Assembly: GCA_040219575.1 (NCBI GenBank)
Contig: JAVJSD010000050.1
Location: 1-64,000 of the forward strand
Direction: 5' to 3'
Source: JAVJSD01 sp040219575
GTDB lineage: Bacteria > Planctomycetota > Planctomycetia > Pirellulales > Pirellulaceae
DNA: 64,000 nt
The notes under the pieces are model-generated. The model made no database searches. It worked only from the letters and a program-made list of their open reading frames with translations, and was not told the DNA's origin. Of the stretch, positions 28,801-38,101 are shown piece by piece. Every line of letters starts with the position of its first letter. Position 1 is the first letter of the stretch. The translations under genes and the position numbers were made by a program.

Positions 28801-29990
28801 TCGAGTTCGGACACGCTGGCCGCCGGGTAACAGCCGGCGCTGGCCGTCTCCAGGCTGGCGCGGTGCAGGTCCGTGGCGAAGATCTTCACCGGCGTTTGGA
28901 GCTTGTTCTCGCGCAAATACTCATCGACCAGGATCGCGATCGAGTAGGCCTCCTCGCCGGTCGCGCAGCCGGCCGCCCAGATCCGCAGTTCTTCGTTCTC
29001 GTCGCGTCCCGAGAACAGATCGGGGAGGAACTCGCGTTTGAGATTCTCGAATGCCTCGGCGTCGCGGAAGAACTTGGTGACGCCGATCAACAGGTCCTTG
29101 TACAGCGAGCGAAGTTCGACGCGGTCCTGCGACAGCATCGCACGATACTCGGCCAGGTCGACGACGTGGTTGATCAGCAATCGGCGTTCGATCCGCCGAC
29201 GGATGGTCGTCGGCTTGTAGTGCAGGAAGTCGATGTCGTACTCGCTGCGCAGCAACTTGAGGATCGACGACACGCCCGAGTCGCCGTCGTCGGAGGGCTC
29301 GCGCGGTTCGCGGCAGGCGTGCTCGATATAGTTGGTGATCGCCGCCGGCATCGCCGACGGCGGCAGCACGAGATCCACGACGCCCGTGTCGACGGCGCTG
29401 CGGGGCATGCCGTCGAACGCGGCCGAGTCGACGCTCTGCGCGATCACCAGGCCGCCCGCCTCGTGAACATCGCAGATGCCGCGCGAACCGTCGCTGCCCG
29501 TCCCGGAGAGCACGACGGCCACCGCCCGCTCGCCGGCGTCTTGCGCCAGAGAACGGAAGAAGGTGTCGATCGGCAGCGCCAGCCCCTTGGCGGGATCCTT
29601 ATCGGTCAGCAGCAGCCGCCCCTGCGAGATGATCATCTCCTTCTTGGGCGGAATCAGGTACAGCGCGTTCGGCTCCACCCACATCCCGTCTTCCACGCGA
29701 TGCACCGCCATCTTGGTGTGCCGCGCCAACAATTCGTCCATCATGCTGCGAAAGTCGGGCGAAAGATGCTGCACGACGACGAACGCGATCTCGCCGTCCG
29801 GCGGCATCCGCTGGAAGAACGACTCCAGCGCCTCCAACCCGCCCGCCGACGCGCCGATGCCGACGATGTATCGGGCGGGCTGGCGAGGCTCAGGCTCCTC
29901 AGGGCCGGCCCAGGCCTGCGGCGTGGAATCGCTGTTCGTTGTGGGCGCGGACGGCGCCGCCGGTGTTTCCTGTTTCTCTTGGCTTGACAT
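25869..29990 (-). CDS. CheB-CheR-PAS-histidine kinase-receiver hybrid
   Basis: 1373 residues. Order: CheB methylesterase (about 40-225; Ser48 in GIGASAGG, His75, and the Asp in GTGSDGSRG); CheR methyltransferase (about 240-500; SAM motif AAGCATGEEAYS); a coiled coil (about 655-750) of repeated EELQ/SNEEL heptads; PAS domains (about 750-980); histidine kinase (HELRNP near 1000, ATPase motifs NLLNNASKYTP, DDGEGI and GMGVGLTLVRSLV); and a receiver (about 1245-1365, phosphoacceptor Asp in LIDIGLPGM, Lys in HLVKP). No membrane segment. It should combine glutamate methylation chemistry with phosphotransfer in one cytoplasmic chain. No chemoreceptor or flagellar genes are near, so the pathway is unknown. 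A long open frame on the other strand is a shadow. Confidence 0.95.
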   Translation of the reverse strand: MSSQEKQETPAAPSAPTTNSDSTPQAWAGPEEPEPRQPARYIVGIGASAGGLEALESFFQRMPPDGEIAFVVVQHLSPDFRSMMDELLARHTKMAVHRVEDGMWVEPNALYLIPPKKEMIISQGRLLLTDKDPAKGLALPIDTFFRSLAQDAGERAVAVVLSGTGSDGSRGICDVHEAGGLVIAQSVDSAAFDGMPRSAVDTGVVDLVLPPSAMPAAITNYIEHACREPREPSDDGDSGVSSILKLLRSEYDIDFLHYKPTTIRRRIERRLLINHVVDLAEYRAMLSQDRVELRSLYKDLLIGVTKFFRDAEAFENLKREFLPDLFSGRDENEELRIWAAGCATGEEAYSIAILVDEYLRENKLQTPVKIFATDLHRASLETASAGCYPAASVSELDEDRLQRYFTQTDGGYVVDADLRRMIVFAPHNVIRDAPFTKIDLITCRNLLIYFNAATQKKALSLFHFGLRHGGVLFLGPSESPGELSDGFTTLDPHWKIYRKSDDVSLPADIRLPVSPESRGLRAPTSPVKPSQAVRIDRPHTAAQEMLIRHHAPPSLLVTENFQLLHAYAGANRFLRVPEGHSSLNVLEMVPQELKLALSGALRQARLAREAVTYTGVESSTSEGERELRLTVLPVPTTDGAEKHFLVTLDERAARPVAAESDDESLDIKHRSGQQIEALEEELKFTRENLQATLEEMETANEELQAANEELVASNEELQSTNEELHSVNEELYTVNAEYQRKIGELTELNADIDNLLAAGDVGTIFLDRELKIRKFTPQIASTFHLLPSDVGRPIEGFAHSLDLPELIDELEGVIDRNERLEREILDRAGAPYLLRILPYRARTGEVEGVVLSLIDISLLKRTETDLRRMSKVFEDAADPIIIEDLTGKIVHLNDEAVEAYGYQRQELLGRHASILSPEDQHAHSTTLRRRCREKEKVRNVEVSRRNKSGEVRPVLLTLSLLMNEQGQPDAIATIAKDIKRRKQAEDAVRLAVERRDSFLAMLSHELRNPLSAVLNSIRALRMQKSSPRDLEVAFDIADRQAGQMARLLDDLLDVSRITQDKIELRKEVIDLREVAREAVDANRSIFEGRRQQLSVSPPDKPLPVYGDSARLQQIVGNLLNNASKYTPTEGRIGLHIERTGRRARIVVRDDGEGIPAERLDDIFEPFMQADKTLDRSDGGMGVGLTLVRSLVALHGGEVSAHSEGVGRGSEFVVSLPITRRSKSDAVDASRRTPSLAGLHVLLVEDSAAIRVTLRMLLEADGFVVSEAADGLEGLDVLLRDHPDVGLIDIGLPGMNGYELAKAVRSSTNGAVRLVALTGYGREEDRRAVRAAGFDAHLVKPLKMERLYQTLADLGLSAQERSAPRPNDRKPTSE

Positions 29991-30776
29991 CTTGTCCCTC
30001 CGCTAGAGTTCCAATTGCCTCCCTTTCCGGGGCTTCGGCCGCCAATCTCGAGCCATGCCGCGACGCGGCGCCCGGCAACCGGATGCACGCGTCTGTCCAT
30101 CATTTCTTGACGACAAGTCGTCGCTGATTACTCGACGATGCAGACGCTCATTCGGTTCGCTGCCGCGAGACGGCGCGGCGGTCGTATGCCGCGATCGCCG
30201 GCAAGCGGCGGTCCACGTCTTTGCATGCCCCATGCCGACGCGCGTGAACTCTCCCGGAGATTCGCCGCATCGATCCCCGCAAGGATTTTCCAGGCAATAA
30301 CTTAGGGAGATCGCACCGTTTGCGCCGTGATCAGGCGCCGGCACGGGAATCGGTCAGCGAGGAAGGCATCACGCATCGAGCAGCGACGAAGTGACCTACC
30401 ACCGAAGAGGTGCTTTCACTCCGGCATTGCAGGTGGGTCGCGTCGGGCCTGCGCGAGAGGGGGCAGATTCACGCTGGGAGGTTCAGTCGGGCATGGTTCC
30501 GGCGGCGACGTACCGGAGGCCCCGCCAGAGTTACTTGGCCGCCGATGACCGCGCGATTGCCGGTTTCCTCGTCGGCCTGCTTCGTGGCTTTGCGCCTCCG
30601 TGAGAGAGAGACGCAGGTGTGGGGAGCTCACGGAGGCGCGGAGAACACGGAGCGGGACGCGGGCGATGTCATGGATGCATTTGCGCACGCCAGGGCGAAA
30701 CTGCCGCGAGACGTTCAAGCCACGCCAAGAGGGCGCAGCGTCTCTCCGCGTGTTGGAGCAAATGTCGCTGGGATGC
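29991..30776. other. Gene-free stretch of about 790 bases
   Basis: No convincing frame on either strand; the open frames present have random-like, Arg-rich translations. The only structure found is the hairpin at 30592-30639. The promoter of the minus-strand hybrid kinase should lie at its left end but no clear -35/-10 was recognised. Confidence 0.5.
30592..30639. repeat. Hairpin with perfect 13-bp arms
   Basis: GCGCCTCCGTGAG (30592-30604) pairs with CTCACGGAGGCGC (30627-30639) across a 22-base loop. It lies about 140 bases downstream of the WD40 gene's stop. GGAGGCG-type arms link it to the repeat at 17407-17434. Confidence 0.7.
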
Positions 30777-33700
30777 CTATTTCGCCTTCTTGGCCGCCCA
30801 GAACTGCAATCCCATCGGCATGCTGAGGGTGACAAAGCCCTTGCCGTCCGGCAGGAACTTCAATTCCTCGATGCGTTTCTCGAAAGGTCTCACCGCGGTT
30901 TGCTTTTCGCCGGTTGCAAGATCCCACACGATCACCAAACCGGTTTGATCGCCGGCGAACAGCTGAAACCTGGCCGGTTCGTACCAGATCGTCGCGGCGC
31001 GCAGGGGCTCTTTGAAGGGCGAGTCATAGTCCTTCGAGGCGAGATCGACCAACCCGGCGCGCCCCATCGCGGCGATCAGCAACCGGCCCTCGGGCTGGAA
31101 TCCGAAAGCTTTTCCGCCGGGAACCGTCGACGACAATTCGCCCTCGGCAAGATCGTATACGGCGATGGCGGAGCGATGCTTCTTTCGGTCGGCTGCAGCC
31201 ACGGCGCCGCGCCGGCCGTCGGACGAGATGGCGATGCCGGAGTCGCTGAGCACAATCGAATCTTCGCCAACATCCAATTCCTGCAACAGTTCGAGGGAAG
31301 GCAGCTTGACGACCAGTGCGTCGCGTGAAGTGCCGGCGATGAGAACGTTCCCCTGTGGAGAAGCAACCACGGTATGAAAATTTGATTTGCAATCGTCGAA
31401 TGTGCGGGTTGCAAGCATGTCGCCGGTTTCTACATTCGCCACGGCGAGCGTCTTCTCCATGCTGCCGACCAGCATCGCACCGTCGGCGGCGAACGCAAGA
31501 TTCTGCACCGTCCGCTCGCCGAACCGCCGCGACCAAAGTTGCTCACCCGTCGCCAGATCGAAAAGGTGTACGATTCCTCGGCATGACCAGGCGAACTTCT
31601 GCTGCGCAGAGACGGCGAAGTAACCCCGTTCGGGCGTCGCGATCATTCCATATCGCTCCCAACGGATGTTGGCGGTCGTCGCATCAACCGCGTCGGCCGG
31701 CAACGGTGGCAGTTCGAACGGCGGCGTGGAGACGTCGTCGGAAAGCGGACGTTGACCGGGAGGCGGTGGTTCGGGATGCGGCGGTGCTGGCCGACGGGGG
31801 CGTTGAGGACTTGCGCTGCTGGCGGCCAGTTGCGGTGGGGGAGCGTCGAACGCTTCGGTCGGCCGGTCGGTCGAGATCGCCCACACACTGAACGCCAAGT
31901 GGGACCGCAGCGCGAGCGCCTTGCCGTTGGGCGAGACCGCCAGACCGGTCAGCGAAGCGCCCAGCTTTTGTTTCTGATGCACCTCGCCGGTCGGGGCGTC
32001 GCATAGCTGTGCGTAATGGCCGGCGGCGGCGGCCAGCGTGCGGCTGTCCGGCAGAAACGCCAGCGACACCACGGGGGCGCCCAGATTCAATTGCTGCAAC
32101 ACGCGGCCGCTGGCGGTTTCCACCACCTGCACGTCGCCCTGTCGCGGCGCCAGCGCGACCAGCGCCCCGTCGGGCGACCAGGCCGCGGCGCTGAGCGGCG
32201 CCTCGGGAAGTTTCACCGGCGACGGCGCCCCGCCCTCGCGCAGCAGCTCGACGGCGGGAAGCTCGGCGTCGAGCAGCAGCACGGCGCCGCCGTCGGCCGA
32301 GAAGGCGAGCTGCTCGGCTCCGCGCCCGAGCACCACCCGCTGCGGCCGCATGTCCGGCAGGTCCCACGCGCGGACGAAATCCTCGCAGCTCGCGGTCAAC
32401 AAGCGACCGTCGGGCGAGATGGCGACGTCGGTGAACTTGCCGCTCTCCGACCAAAGCACGCGATGCTCGTCGGGCCCCTGCCAGTGCAGCAACTTGCCGT
32501 CGCCCGTCGAGGCGATCAGGCTCCCGCCGTCGGGGAGCCAGGCGACGCCGGTCACGCCGCGCGTGCCGACCGACGGCAGCGCGGCCTTGTTCGCCAAGTC
32601 GGAAAGGGGCCAGATGCTGGTCGAACCGTCGGCATGGCCGGCGGCCAGACGCGACGAATCGGGCGAGAACGCGAAGGTGTTGACCATCGCCTCGCGCCGC
32701 TTTTCGAGCACGGCGTGGAACTTCATGAACTGCGGCGATTCGGGGGCGTCCCATGTCTTCGGCGCGACCGCCACGGCCGCGCTGTCGCCCTCGGCCGGTT
32801 GATACGGACCGAGCGTCAAACGCAACCCTGGTTGCGGAGGCGAGGGGTACGGAAGGCGCGCCGGCATCTCCCGGGGGAAGGTACTCTTCCCCCAGCGTCG
32901 AGCCTGCTCGTAATAGACGCGCGTGATGGTGTCGAACATCGGGTCTTTGAGGCCGCCGTCGTGCATCCAGATGGGGTGCTTGTCGTCAAGCGCCATCAGG
33001 CCGTCGTAGGCTCGCTTGCCGATCTCCTTGTCATCCGTCACCTTGGCGAACACCAACGCTTCGTAGAACGCCCAGGGATCGCGGGGCCACGTCTTCTGCT
33101 GGTGCGCCAAACCGCGCTGAATGCGGTCGTAGTCGAAGTCGGTGTAGTCGAAGAATTCCGGGGCGCGAAAGTAGAGCCTCGCGCTGGCGGCGAGTTTGGC
33201 GTACAGGGCGTCTCCTGCGCCGCCGCCGAGATGGTCGGCCGCGCGTTTGGCGTACCGCTCCGAATCGCCCTTCTCGCCGCCCCACCGCGGCAGCAGTTTG
33301 AGCACCATCACCGAATGCGCCTCGTGGTAGCCCGGTTCAATCCGCAGCAGTTGCTCCACATGGGGGCCGTATTGCTCTTCGTCCCAACTGTGCGCCATCG
33401 CCGTATTGAACACGGTCTGGTAGGCGCTGGCCGGGGCTTCGCGCTTTTCGAGCAGCGGCAGCAGCGTTTCGTAGGACTTTTGGGTCAACTGTCCGAAATG
33501 CCGCATCGATTCTTCGGGCACCGAATTGGCGAACCCTCCGCCCCGAATGAACCACGCCAACAGTTCGTAGTATCTCGCCAGGGCGAGCCGCGCGAGCGTC
33601 GATTCGGGTCGCGCCTCGGTCCACCGCTTCAGACGCGGTTGATGGTCGGTTATCTCGCCCGACCAATGCATTCCGAGGCAGGTGACCAACAAGCCCTGCT

Positions 33701-35159
33701 GTTCCGCGGCCGAGCGATAACGAATCAAGCCGGGATTCGCCAGCAGCCACTTCTCCAGCGCTTCGAGCTTGTCGTACTCCTCGGCGACGAGCCAATCGCG
33801 CGCCAGGCCGGCCAGCCGCGCCTCGCGCGTGCGAGGCAGTTCGTCGAGCTTCCACAGCGAGATCGTACCGTCGACGCCGCGCAGGGCGACCGTCAGCAAA
33901 TCGGGCCCAAATTCCAAAAGGTCGGCGAAGATGACGGGCAACTTGACCGACGTGCGGCAGGGAATCTCCTGGTAGTCGGCCTCGCCGAAGACGGCCTCGC
34001 CGTTGCGAATGCAGAAGGCGGCGTAGCGCTCGCCATCGTGGCTGATCGCCACCCGGTCGAGTCCGAGGAAGTGTGCGTCGAAGACGGCCGTCTTGCGCGG
34101 CGCCCGCGCGGCGCCTTCGGCTTGGAGGGCGACGGTGTCCAGCTTGCAGTCGCCATGGAAGCCGCCGAAGAAGAGTTGCTCGCCCCCGGAGGCGACGTCC
34201 ACGGTCGATGATCCGCCAATCGGCAGCATCTTCGCCATTCCCGGCGTCGGGGCGAAGACCACCAACTGCTGCCCCTCGCGATGGTTCTTGTCTCCCAAGA
34301 CCATCAGGTCGCCCGAGGGCGCCGCCGCGAAGATCTGGAACGGTTTCATCCTCCCGTTTTCAACGTTGTGCACCGTATGGCCGTCCCCCTCGATCGCCAG
34401 TCGCATCGCGTTGCCGCCCCAATCGGCCGCCAGCAGCCACTTGCCGTCGCGCGAGAAGGCCAGGTGCGACACCGTCGCCTCGGCGTCGTACGAGCGAATC
34501 AGCTTGCCGGTGTCGGCGTCGAACAGGTGAATCTTCTTGAAGGTGCCGCTGAACGCGCCGAGTTTTCCGTCGGCGGAGAGGGCGGCGGTGTACCACGCGC
34601 CGAACAGCGGTTGCTCGCAACGGCTGATCCGCAAGCCGGTGGCGGCGTCCCACACGCAGCAGTCGTCCGCCTTGCTGGTGGAGATCAACCGCCGGCCGTC
34701 GGCCGAGAAGGCGACGCTTTCGACCGGTCCGCCGTGGGCGTGGATTTCGCGCACGAGGCGGTACTCGGTGGCAGCCTCCGTCGTCAGCCTCGCGGCGATT
34801 TCCTCCTCGACCGTCGCGAACGACGCCGGTTTGCGCGCGGCGCCGCCAGCGCTTGCCCCCACCGTTTCGGAAGGAGCCGCGACGTCGGTCGGCGTGCTCG
34901 TGGCCTTCATCAAAGCGATGAACCGGCGATCGTCGTCGCTGAGCCTGGCCAGCGGAACCGTGATCCGTCCGCCCTCGGCCTTCTCCAGCACCACGCCGCC
35001 GTCTTTGACCGCGACGAATCGGGCCTCCGTCTTGTACTGCCCATCCGCCGACGACCAGTTCCGCAGCGGCCGTTGCTGGGCGACTGCTTCGCTCGCGGCC
35101 GCGCACCAGACCAATCCCAACAACAACACCCAGCCTGCCCGTCGATGTCGTCCACCCAT
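30777..35159 (-). CDS. Giant exported SHD1-WD40 repeat protein
   Basis: 1460 residues. Signal peptide at the start (GWVLLLGLVWCAAASEAVAQ). Residues about 30-90 form an SHD1-type domain (WSSADGQYKTEARFVAV, then GRITVPLARLSDDDRRFI), common at the N-terminus of planctomycete exported proteins. WD40-like blades run from about 140 to 460 (VESVAFSADGRRLISTS), an alpha-helical central part with TPR-like character from about 470 to 760, and a second and third propeller from about 820 to 1450 (AFSPDSSRLAAGHADGSTSIW and similar). A Pro-rich linker separates the last two. Probably a scaffold in the periplasm or paryphoplasm. No enzyme motif was seen. Confidence 0.88.
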   Translation of the reverse strand: MGGRHRRAGWVLLLGLVWCAAASEAVAQQRPLRNWSSADGQYKTEARFVAVKDGGVVLEKAEGGRITVPLARLSDDDRRFIALMKATSTPTDVAAPSETVGASAGGAARKPASFATVEEEIAARLTTEAATEYRLVREIHAHGGPVESVAFSADGRRLISTSKADDCCVWDAATGLRISRCEQPLFGAWYTAALSADGKLGAFSGTFKKIHLFDADTGKLIRSYDAEATVSHLAFSRDGKWLLAADWGGNAMRLAIEGDGHTVHNVENGRMKPFQIFAAAPSGDLMVLGDKNHREGQQLVVFAPTPGMAKMLPIGGSSTVDVASGGEQLFFGGFHGDCKLDTVALQAEGAARAPRKTAVFDAHFLGLDRVAISHDGERYAAFCIRNGEAVFGEADYQEIPCRTSVKLPVIFADLLEFGPDLLTVALRGVDGTISLWKLDELPRTREARLAGLARDWLVAEEYDKLEALEKWLLANPGLIRYRSAAEQQGLLVTCLGMHWSGEITDHQPRLKRWTEARPESTLARLALARYYELLAWFIRGGGFANSVPEESMRHFGQLTQKSYETLLPLLEKREAPASAYQTVFNTAMAHSWDEEQYGPHVEQLLRIEPGYHEAHSVMVLKLLPRWGGEKGDSERYAKRAADHLGGGAGDALYAKLAASARLYFRAPEFFDYTDFDYDRIQRGLAHQQKTWPRDPWAFYEALVFAKVTDDKEIGKRAYDGLMALDDKHPIWMHDGGLKDPMFDTITRVYYEQARRWGKSTFPREMPARLPYPSPPQPGLRLTLGPYQPAEGDSAAVAVAPKTWDAPESPQFMKFHAVLEKRREAMVNTFAFSPDSSRLAAGHADGSTSIWPLSDLANKAALPSVGTRGVTGVAWLPDGGSLIASTGDGKLLHWQGPDEHRVLWSESGKFTDVAISPDGRLLTASCEDFVRAWDLPDMRPQRVVLGRGAEQLAFSADGGAVLLLDAELPAVELLREGGAPSPVKLPEAPLSAAAWSPDGALVALAPRQGDVQVVETASGRVLQQLNLGAPVVSLAFLPDSRTLAAAAGHYAQLCDAPTGEVHQKQKLGASLTGLAVSPNGKALALRSHLAFSVWAISTDRPTEAFDAPPPQLAASSASPQRPRRPAPPHPEPPPPGQRPLSDDVSTPPFELPPLPADAVDATTANIRWERYGMIATPERGYFAVSAQQKFAWSCRGIVHLFDLATGEQLWSRRFGERTVQNLAFAADGAMLVGSMEKTLAVANVETGDMLATRTFDDCKSNFHTVVASPQGNVLIAGTSRDALVVKLPSLELLQELDVGEDSIVLSDSGIAISSDGRRGAVAAADRKKHRSAIAVYDLAEGELSSTVPGGKAFGFQPEGRLLIAAMGRAGLVDLASKDYDSPFKEPLRAATIWYEPARFQLFAGDQTGLVIVWDLATGEKQTAVRPFEKRIEELKFLPDGKGFVTLSMPMGLQFWAAKKAK

Positions 35160-35279
35160 GAGAAACCGCCCTCGGCTCGGGGAAGAGGATCTTCAGCGCG
35201 CTGGTCGCGCCGACACCCGCGATTCTAGCGACAACGGCCGCGCAATGCGCCTCTTCCCCGCGTCATCGGGGGCAAACGC

Positions 35280-35390
35280 ACTGCCGCGATTGGCCGCGCT
35301 GGAGCCCTCTTCGGTGATCAACTTCACTGCCTCCCGCTTGAACTTCTCGGCATTGCGTTGATTTCCCGTGCGCACTTTGGGCGTTTTCAA
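35280..35390 (-). pseudogene. N-terminal fragment of an IS3-family transposase OrfA
   Basis: The frame starting at an ATG at 35390 reads KTPKVRTGNQRNAEKF, then KREAVKLITEEG, which is the start of the helix-turn-helix OrfA of IS3-type elements. After about 36 residues the similarity stops and the frame runs on into unrelated sequence. No OrfB, terminal repeats or target duplication were found. The rest of 35160-35602 holds nothing recognisable. Confidence 0.65.
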
Positions 35391-35602
35391 ATCGTCCTCA
35401 CGATGAGGCTACACTCATCGAGCGTGGATTCTTCGTGGGGAGGTTGATTGCGGCCTGCACTTTCATTGCCAACGACGATTCTGACGAGTCCCTCGCGAAG
35501 TTGCGTCGGCATTGGAGATGCAGGCCTCAACAATCGAGCTACGTGCAGCACGGGGCGACGGCTATAATCCGCTAGCTCGATTCCCTGTTTGGATGTGCGC
35601 CG

Positions 35603-36415
35603 TTGAAGTTGGACCTAAAGACGTTCGCCTGGGAGTTCTGGCTGTTTGGAATCAAACAGGCGCGGGCCTGCGTGTTTGGCGGATACCTGTTGTTTTGGAT
35701 GCTGCTGACAAGCCTCTGGTATCCGATCACTTCGCTCCCGCGCTACGACCTGTTGTTCATCCTGGCAATTCTGTTTCAGGCGATCCTGTTGCTGTTTCGT
35801 CTCGAATCGTGGCGCGAGGCGTTGGTCATTTTGGTCTTTCACCTCGTGGCCACGGGAATGGAGCTCTTTAAGACCTCCATCGGGGCGTGGCGCTATCCCG
35901 AAGAATTCAACCTCGGCATCGGCCACGTGCCGCTGTTCGCCGGGTTTATGTACAGCGCGGTCGGCAGCTACATCGCGCGTGTTTGGCGAATCTTCGATTT
36001 TCAATTTTCCAGCTACCCGCCGATTTGGGCGACGTGCGTGTTGGTCGCATTGATCTACGCAAACTTCTTCACGAATCATTGGGTTTTCGACTTTGGATTC
36101 GTGTTGCTGGCTGGTGCATTTGTTCTGTACGGCCGTGTTTGGATCTACTTCAAGATGGATCGGCGGCACCGCCGCATGCCGCTGATGCTGGGCCTGAGCC
36201 TGGTGGCGACATTCATTTGGTTCGCAGAAAACATCGGCACCTACGCCAACATTTGGATCTATCCCTCGCAGGAGTCCGGTTGGCACATGGTGCACGTTTC
36301 GAAGCTGATCGCCTGGTTGCTGTTGATGATGCTCAGCTTCGTGCTGGTCTCGCTGGTGCACCGGCCGGTGGTGAGGGGCGAGGCAAGCGAGGCGTCGCGA
36401 CCACAACCGGCATAG
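35603..36415 (+). CDS. DUF817 family integral membrane protein
   Basis: 270 residues with about eight membrane helices. Characteristic stretches: FWLFGIKQARACVFGG near the N-terminus, GMELFKTSIGAWRYPEE near 95, VPLFAGFMYSAVGSYIAR near 115 and IWFAENIGTYANIWIYP near 215, all conserved in the DUF817 family. Function unknown; the charged and aromatic residues inside helices suggest a small-molecule or enzyme site rather than a simple structural role. The start is a TTG (35603), since no ATG or GTG occurs in frame nearby; this is uncommon in the window. Convergent with the CoA-transferase gene. Confidence 0.85.
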   Translation: MKLDLKTFAWEFWLFGIKQARACVFGGYLLFWMLLTSLWYPITSLPRYDLLFILAILFQAILLLFRLESWREALVILVFHLVATGMELFKTSIGAWRYPEEFNLGIGHVPLFAGFMYSAVGSYIARVWRIFDFQFSSYPPIWATCVLVALIYANFFTNHWVFDFGFVLLAGAFVLYGRVWIYFKMDRRHRRMPLMLGLSLVATFIWFAENIGTYANIWIYPSQESGWHMVHVSKLIAWLLLMMLSFVLVSLVHRPVVRGEASEASRPQPA

Positions 36416-36492
36416 GTCGAGCGTCGATGGTCCCTCCGGTGACTCGGCGGGCCAAGCGCGAACAGGTATGAGAATCGCGCCGCGGGCTTGTC

Positions 36493-37986
36493 TCACAAGA
36501 CCTGATTCCCTTCCCAGTGCACCTGGCCGTGGCGGAAGATTTCGGTGGGGCGATGCGGCGGAGTGGGAGGAGAGGCGGACGGGGCGTCGTCCCAGGCCAG
36601 GTGCAGCGTGTCGGCGCCGGGGTAGGCGGCGGAGCGGGCCGCCAGCGAGGGCGTGCGCTGGAATTGCATCGGGGGGCCGACGCGAGTCAACAGACCGAGC
36701 GGGCTTTCCTGGTCGACCAGATAGCGTTCCAGGTCGTGCTGCGCGAGCGGCTGCTGCGGCGCCGTGTTGTTGGCGTAGTGCGTGGCGAGCATGGCCGTCT
36801 TCGCCAGGGCCACCCGCACCAGCCAGCTGCCGCCTTCGGTGGCGCGGCGGAGCAGGGCGGCCGTCACGCCCAGCGCTCCCAACAGGCCCGTGCCGTAGTC
36901 GCCGAGGTAGGCGGGAATCAGCCGCAGCGGTCCGCCCGCGGAGTGCCGTTCGGCCAGGCCGGTGGCCGCCTGCGCGAGCTGCTCCCAGCCGCGGCGATGA
37001 TCCCAGGGTCCGCCGTAGCCGTAGCCGTTCTCCTGCACGTAGATCAGACCGGGGTTGCGCGCGGCGAGCGCCTCGGGCGACAGGCCCACACGGTCGAGCG
37101 CGCCGAGCCGCAGTCCCTCCACCAGCACGTCGGCCGAGTCGAGCAGTTCCAGCAGCAGCTGCCGGTCGCGCGGGATCTTGTAGTCGAGGTAGGCCGACTT
37201 CTTGGCCCAACCGGTTTCGATCTCGAACGGCACGATGTGATCGAGATAGGGATGGCGGCAGTGGATCACGTCGGCGCCCTGCTCGGCCAGCGTGCGGCCG
37301 ATGGTGGGGCCGGCGAGCACGCGGCCGATCTCCAAAACTCGCACGCGCTCCAGCGGCCGAAAGAGGCACTCGGGAAGCGGTTGCGGTGGACCGTCGGAGA
37401 GTTTGATCAATTCCACGACGGGCCGCCCACACAAAGCGCGGCCCTGCGGATGATCGAGCCATTGCTGGCGACTGCGGGCGATGCTGGCGCACAGCCCGCG
37501 CGCAGCCAGTTCGTCTTCGAGCGCCTGGGCGTCGTACCGCCTGGTGGCCGCCGCGATGGCTTCCCGCTCGCCGGGGCAGCCGAGAAATTGCAGAATGCCT
37601 TCGCGGAGGTGGGCGTAGGCGCCGTTGTAGAAGATCCAGCGGCCGTCGCGAGTCTCGTAGAAGGCGTTCACCGGCGTGTGCACGGGAGCGATGTCGAGTT
37701 GCCAGCCGCTCTGAAAGTGGTACGCCACGGAGTTCAGCACCAGCCCGGCGTGGCGGCGATCGATCGTCACGTCCTGCGAGCCGAGTCCCCGCGCCGCGCC
37801 CACGGTGGCGATGGCCCGGGCGACGGCGGCCAGCATGGCGGTGGCCAGGTCGTGCGTTTCGATGGGCGAGTCGATGTATCCCGGCGACTGCTCGACGTGC
37901 ACGCGGGAGTCGGCGTCGAAATCGACGCCCAGGCCGGCGGTGATCTCGGCGAACATCGCGAGCTGTCTTGGATTCAACGACTGCAT
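36493..37986 (-). CDS. CoA transferase family III (CaiB/BaiF) protein
   Basis: 497 residues. The C-terminal two-thirds has the class III CoA-transferase fold: VRVLEIGRVLAGPTIGRTLAEQGADVIHC (about 240-270), the DYKIPRDRQLLLELLDSADVLVEGL region and the QENGYGYGGPW segment. In the catalytic-Asp region the sequence is YLDYKIP, but which Asp serves is not certain. The N-terminal 200 residues look like a second, degenerate CaiB-like half (HTPVNAFYETRDGRWIFYNG), so it may be a tandem-domain form. It transfers CoA between organic acids or acts on 2-methylacyl-CoA. The ATG at 37986 is preceded by AAGGTAAG. No pathway partners are nearby. Confidence 0.85.
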   Translation of the reverse strand: MQSLNPRQLAMFAEITAGLGVDFDADSRVHVEQSPGYIDSPIETHDLATAMLAAVARAIATVGAARGLGSQDVTIDRRHAGLVLNSVAYHFQSGWQLDIAPVHTPVNAFYETRDGRWIFYNGAYAHLREGILQFLGCPGEREAIAAATRRYDAQALEDELAARGLCASIARSRQQWLDHPQGRALCGRPVVELIKLSDGPPQPLPECLFRPLERVRVLEIGRVLAGPTIGRTLAEQGADVIHCRHPYLDHIVPFEIETGWAKKSAYLDYKIPRDRQLLLELLDSADVLVEGLRLGALDRVGLSPEALAARNPGLIYVQENGYGYGGPWDHRRGWEQLAQAATGLAERHSAGGPLRLIPAYLGDYGTGLLGALGVTAALLRRATEGGSWLVRVALAKTAMLATHYANNTAPQQPLAQHDLERYLVDQESPLGLLTRVGPPMQFQRTPSLAARSAAYPGADTLHLAWDDAPSASPPTPPHRPTEIFRHGQVHWEGNQVL

Positions 37987-38077
37987 GCTGCTTACCTTGA
38001 TCGATCGCGTGATAAAAACTCCTGGCCGCGGTAAGGGAGGGGGCGACCGCCGCCCCCCTCGCGCGGCGACGCGAATG

Positions 38078-38101
38078 CACGGCCGAGGGCGGCCATGCGA
38101 C
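38078..38101. repeat. Family B palindrome, single degenerate copy
   Basis: CACGGCCG (38078-38085) and CGGCCATG (38090-38097) form a hairpin with an AGGG loop; the expected CTAC at the end is CGAC here, so the head is mutated. The surrounding gap (37987-38500) shows no gene. Confidence 0.65.

Noticed and set aside
32016..34211. Open frame of about 730 codons on the plus strand
   Set aside because: Antisense shadow of the SHD1-WD40 gene caused by high GC; no domain signal.
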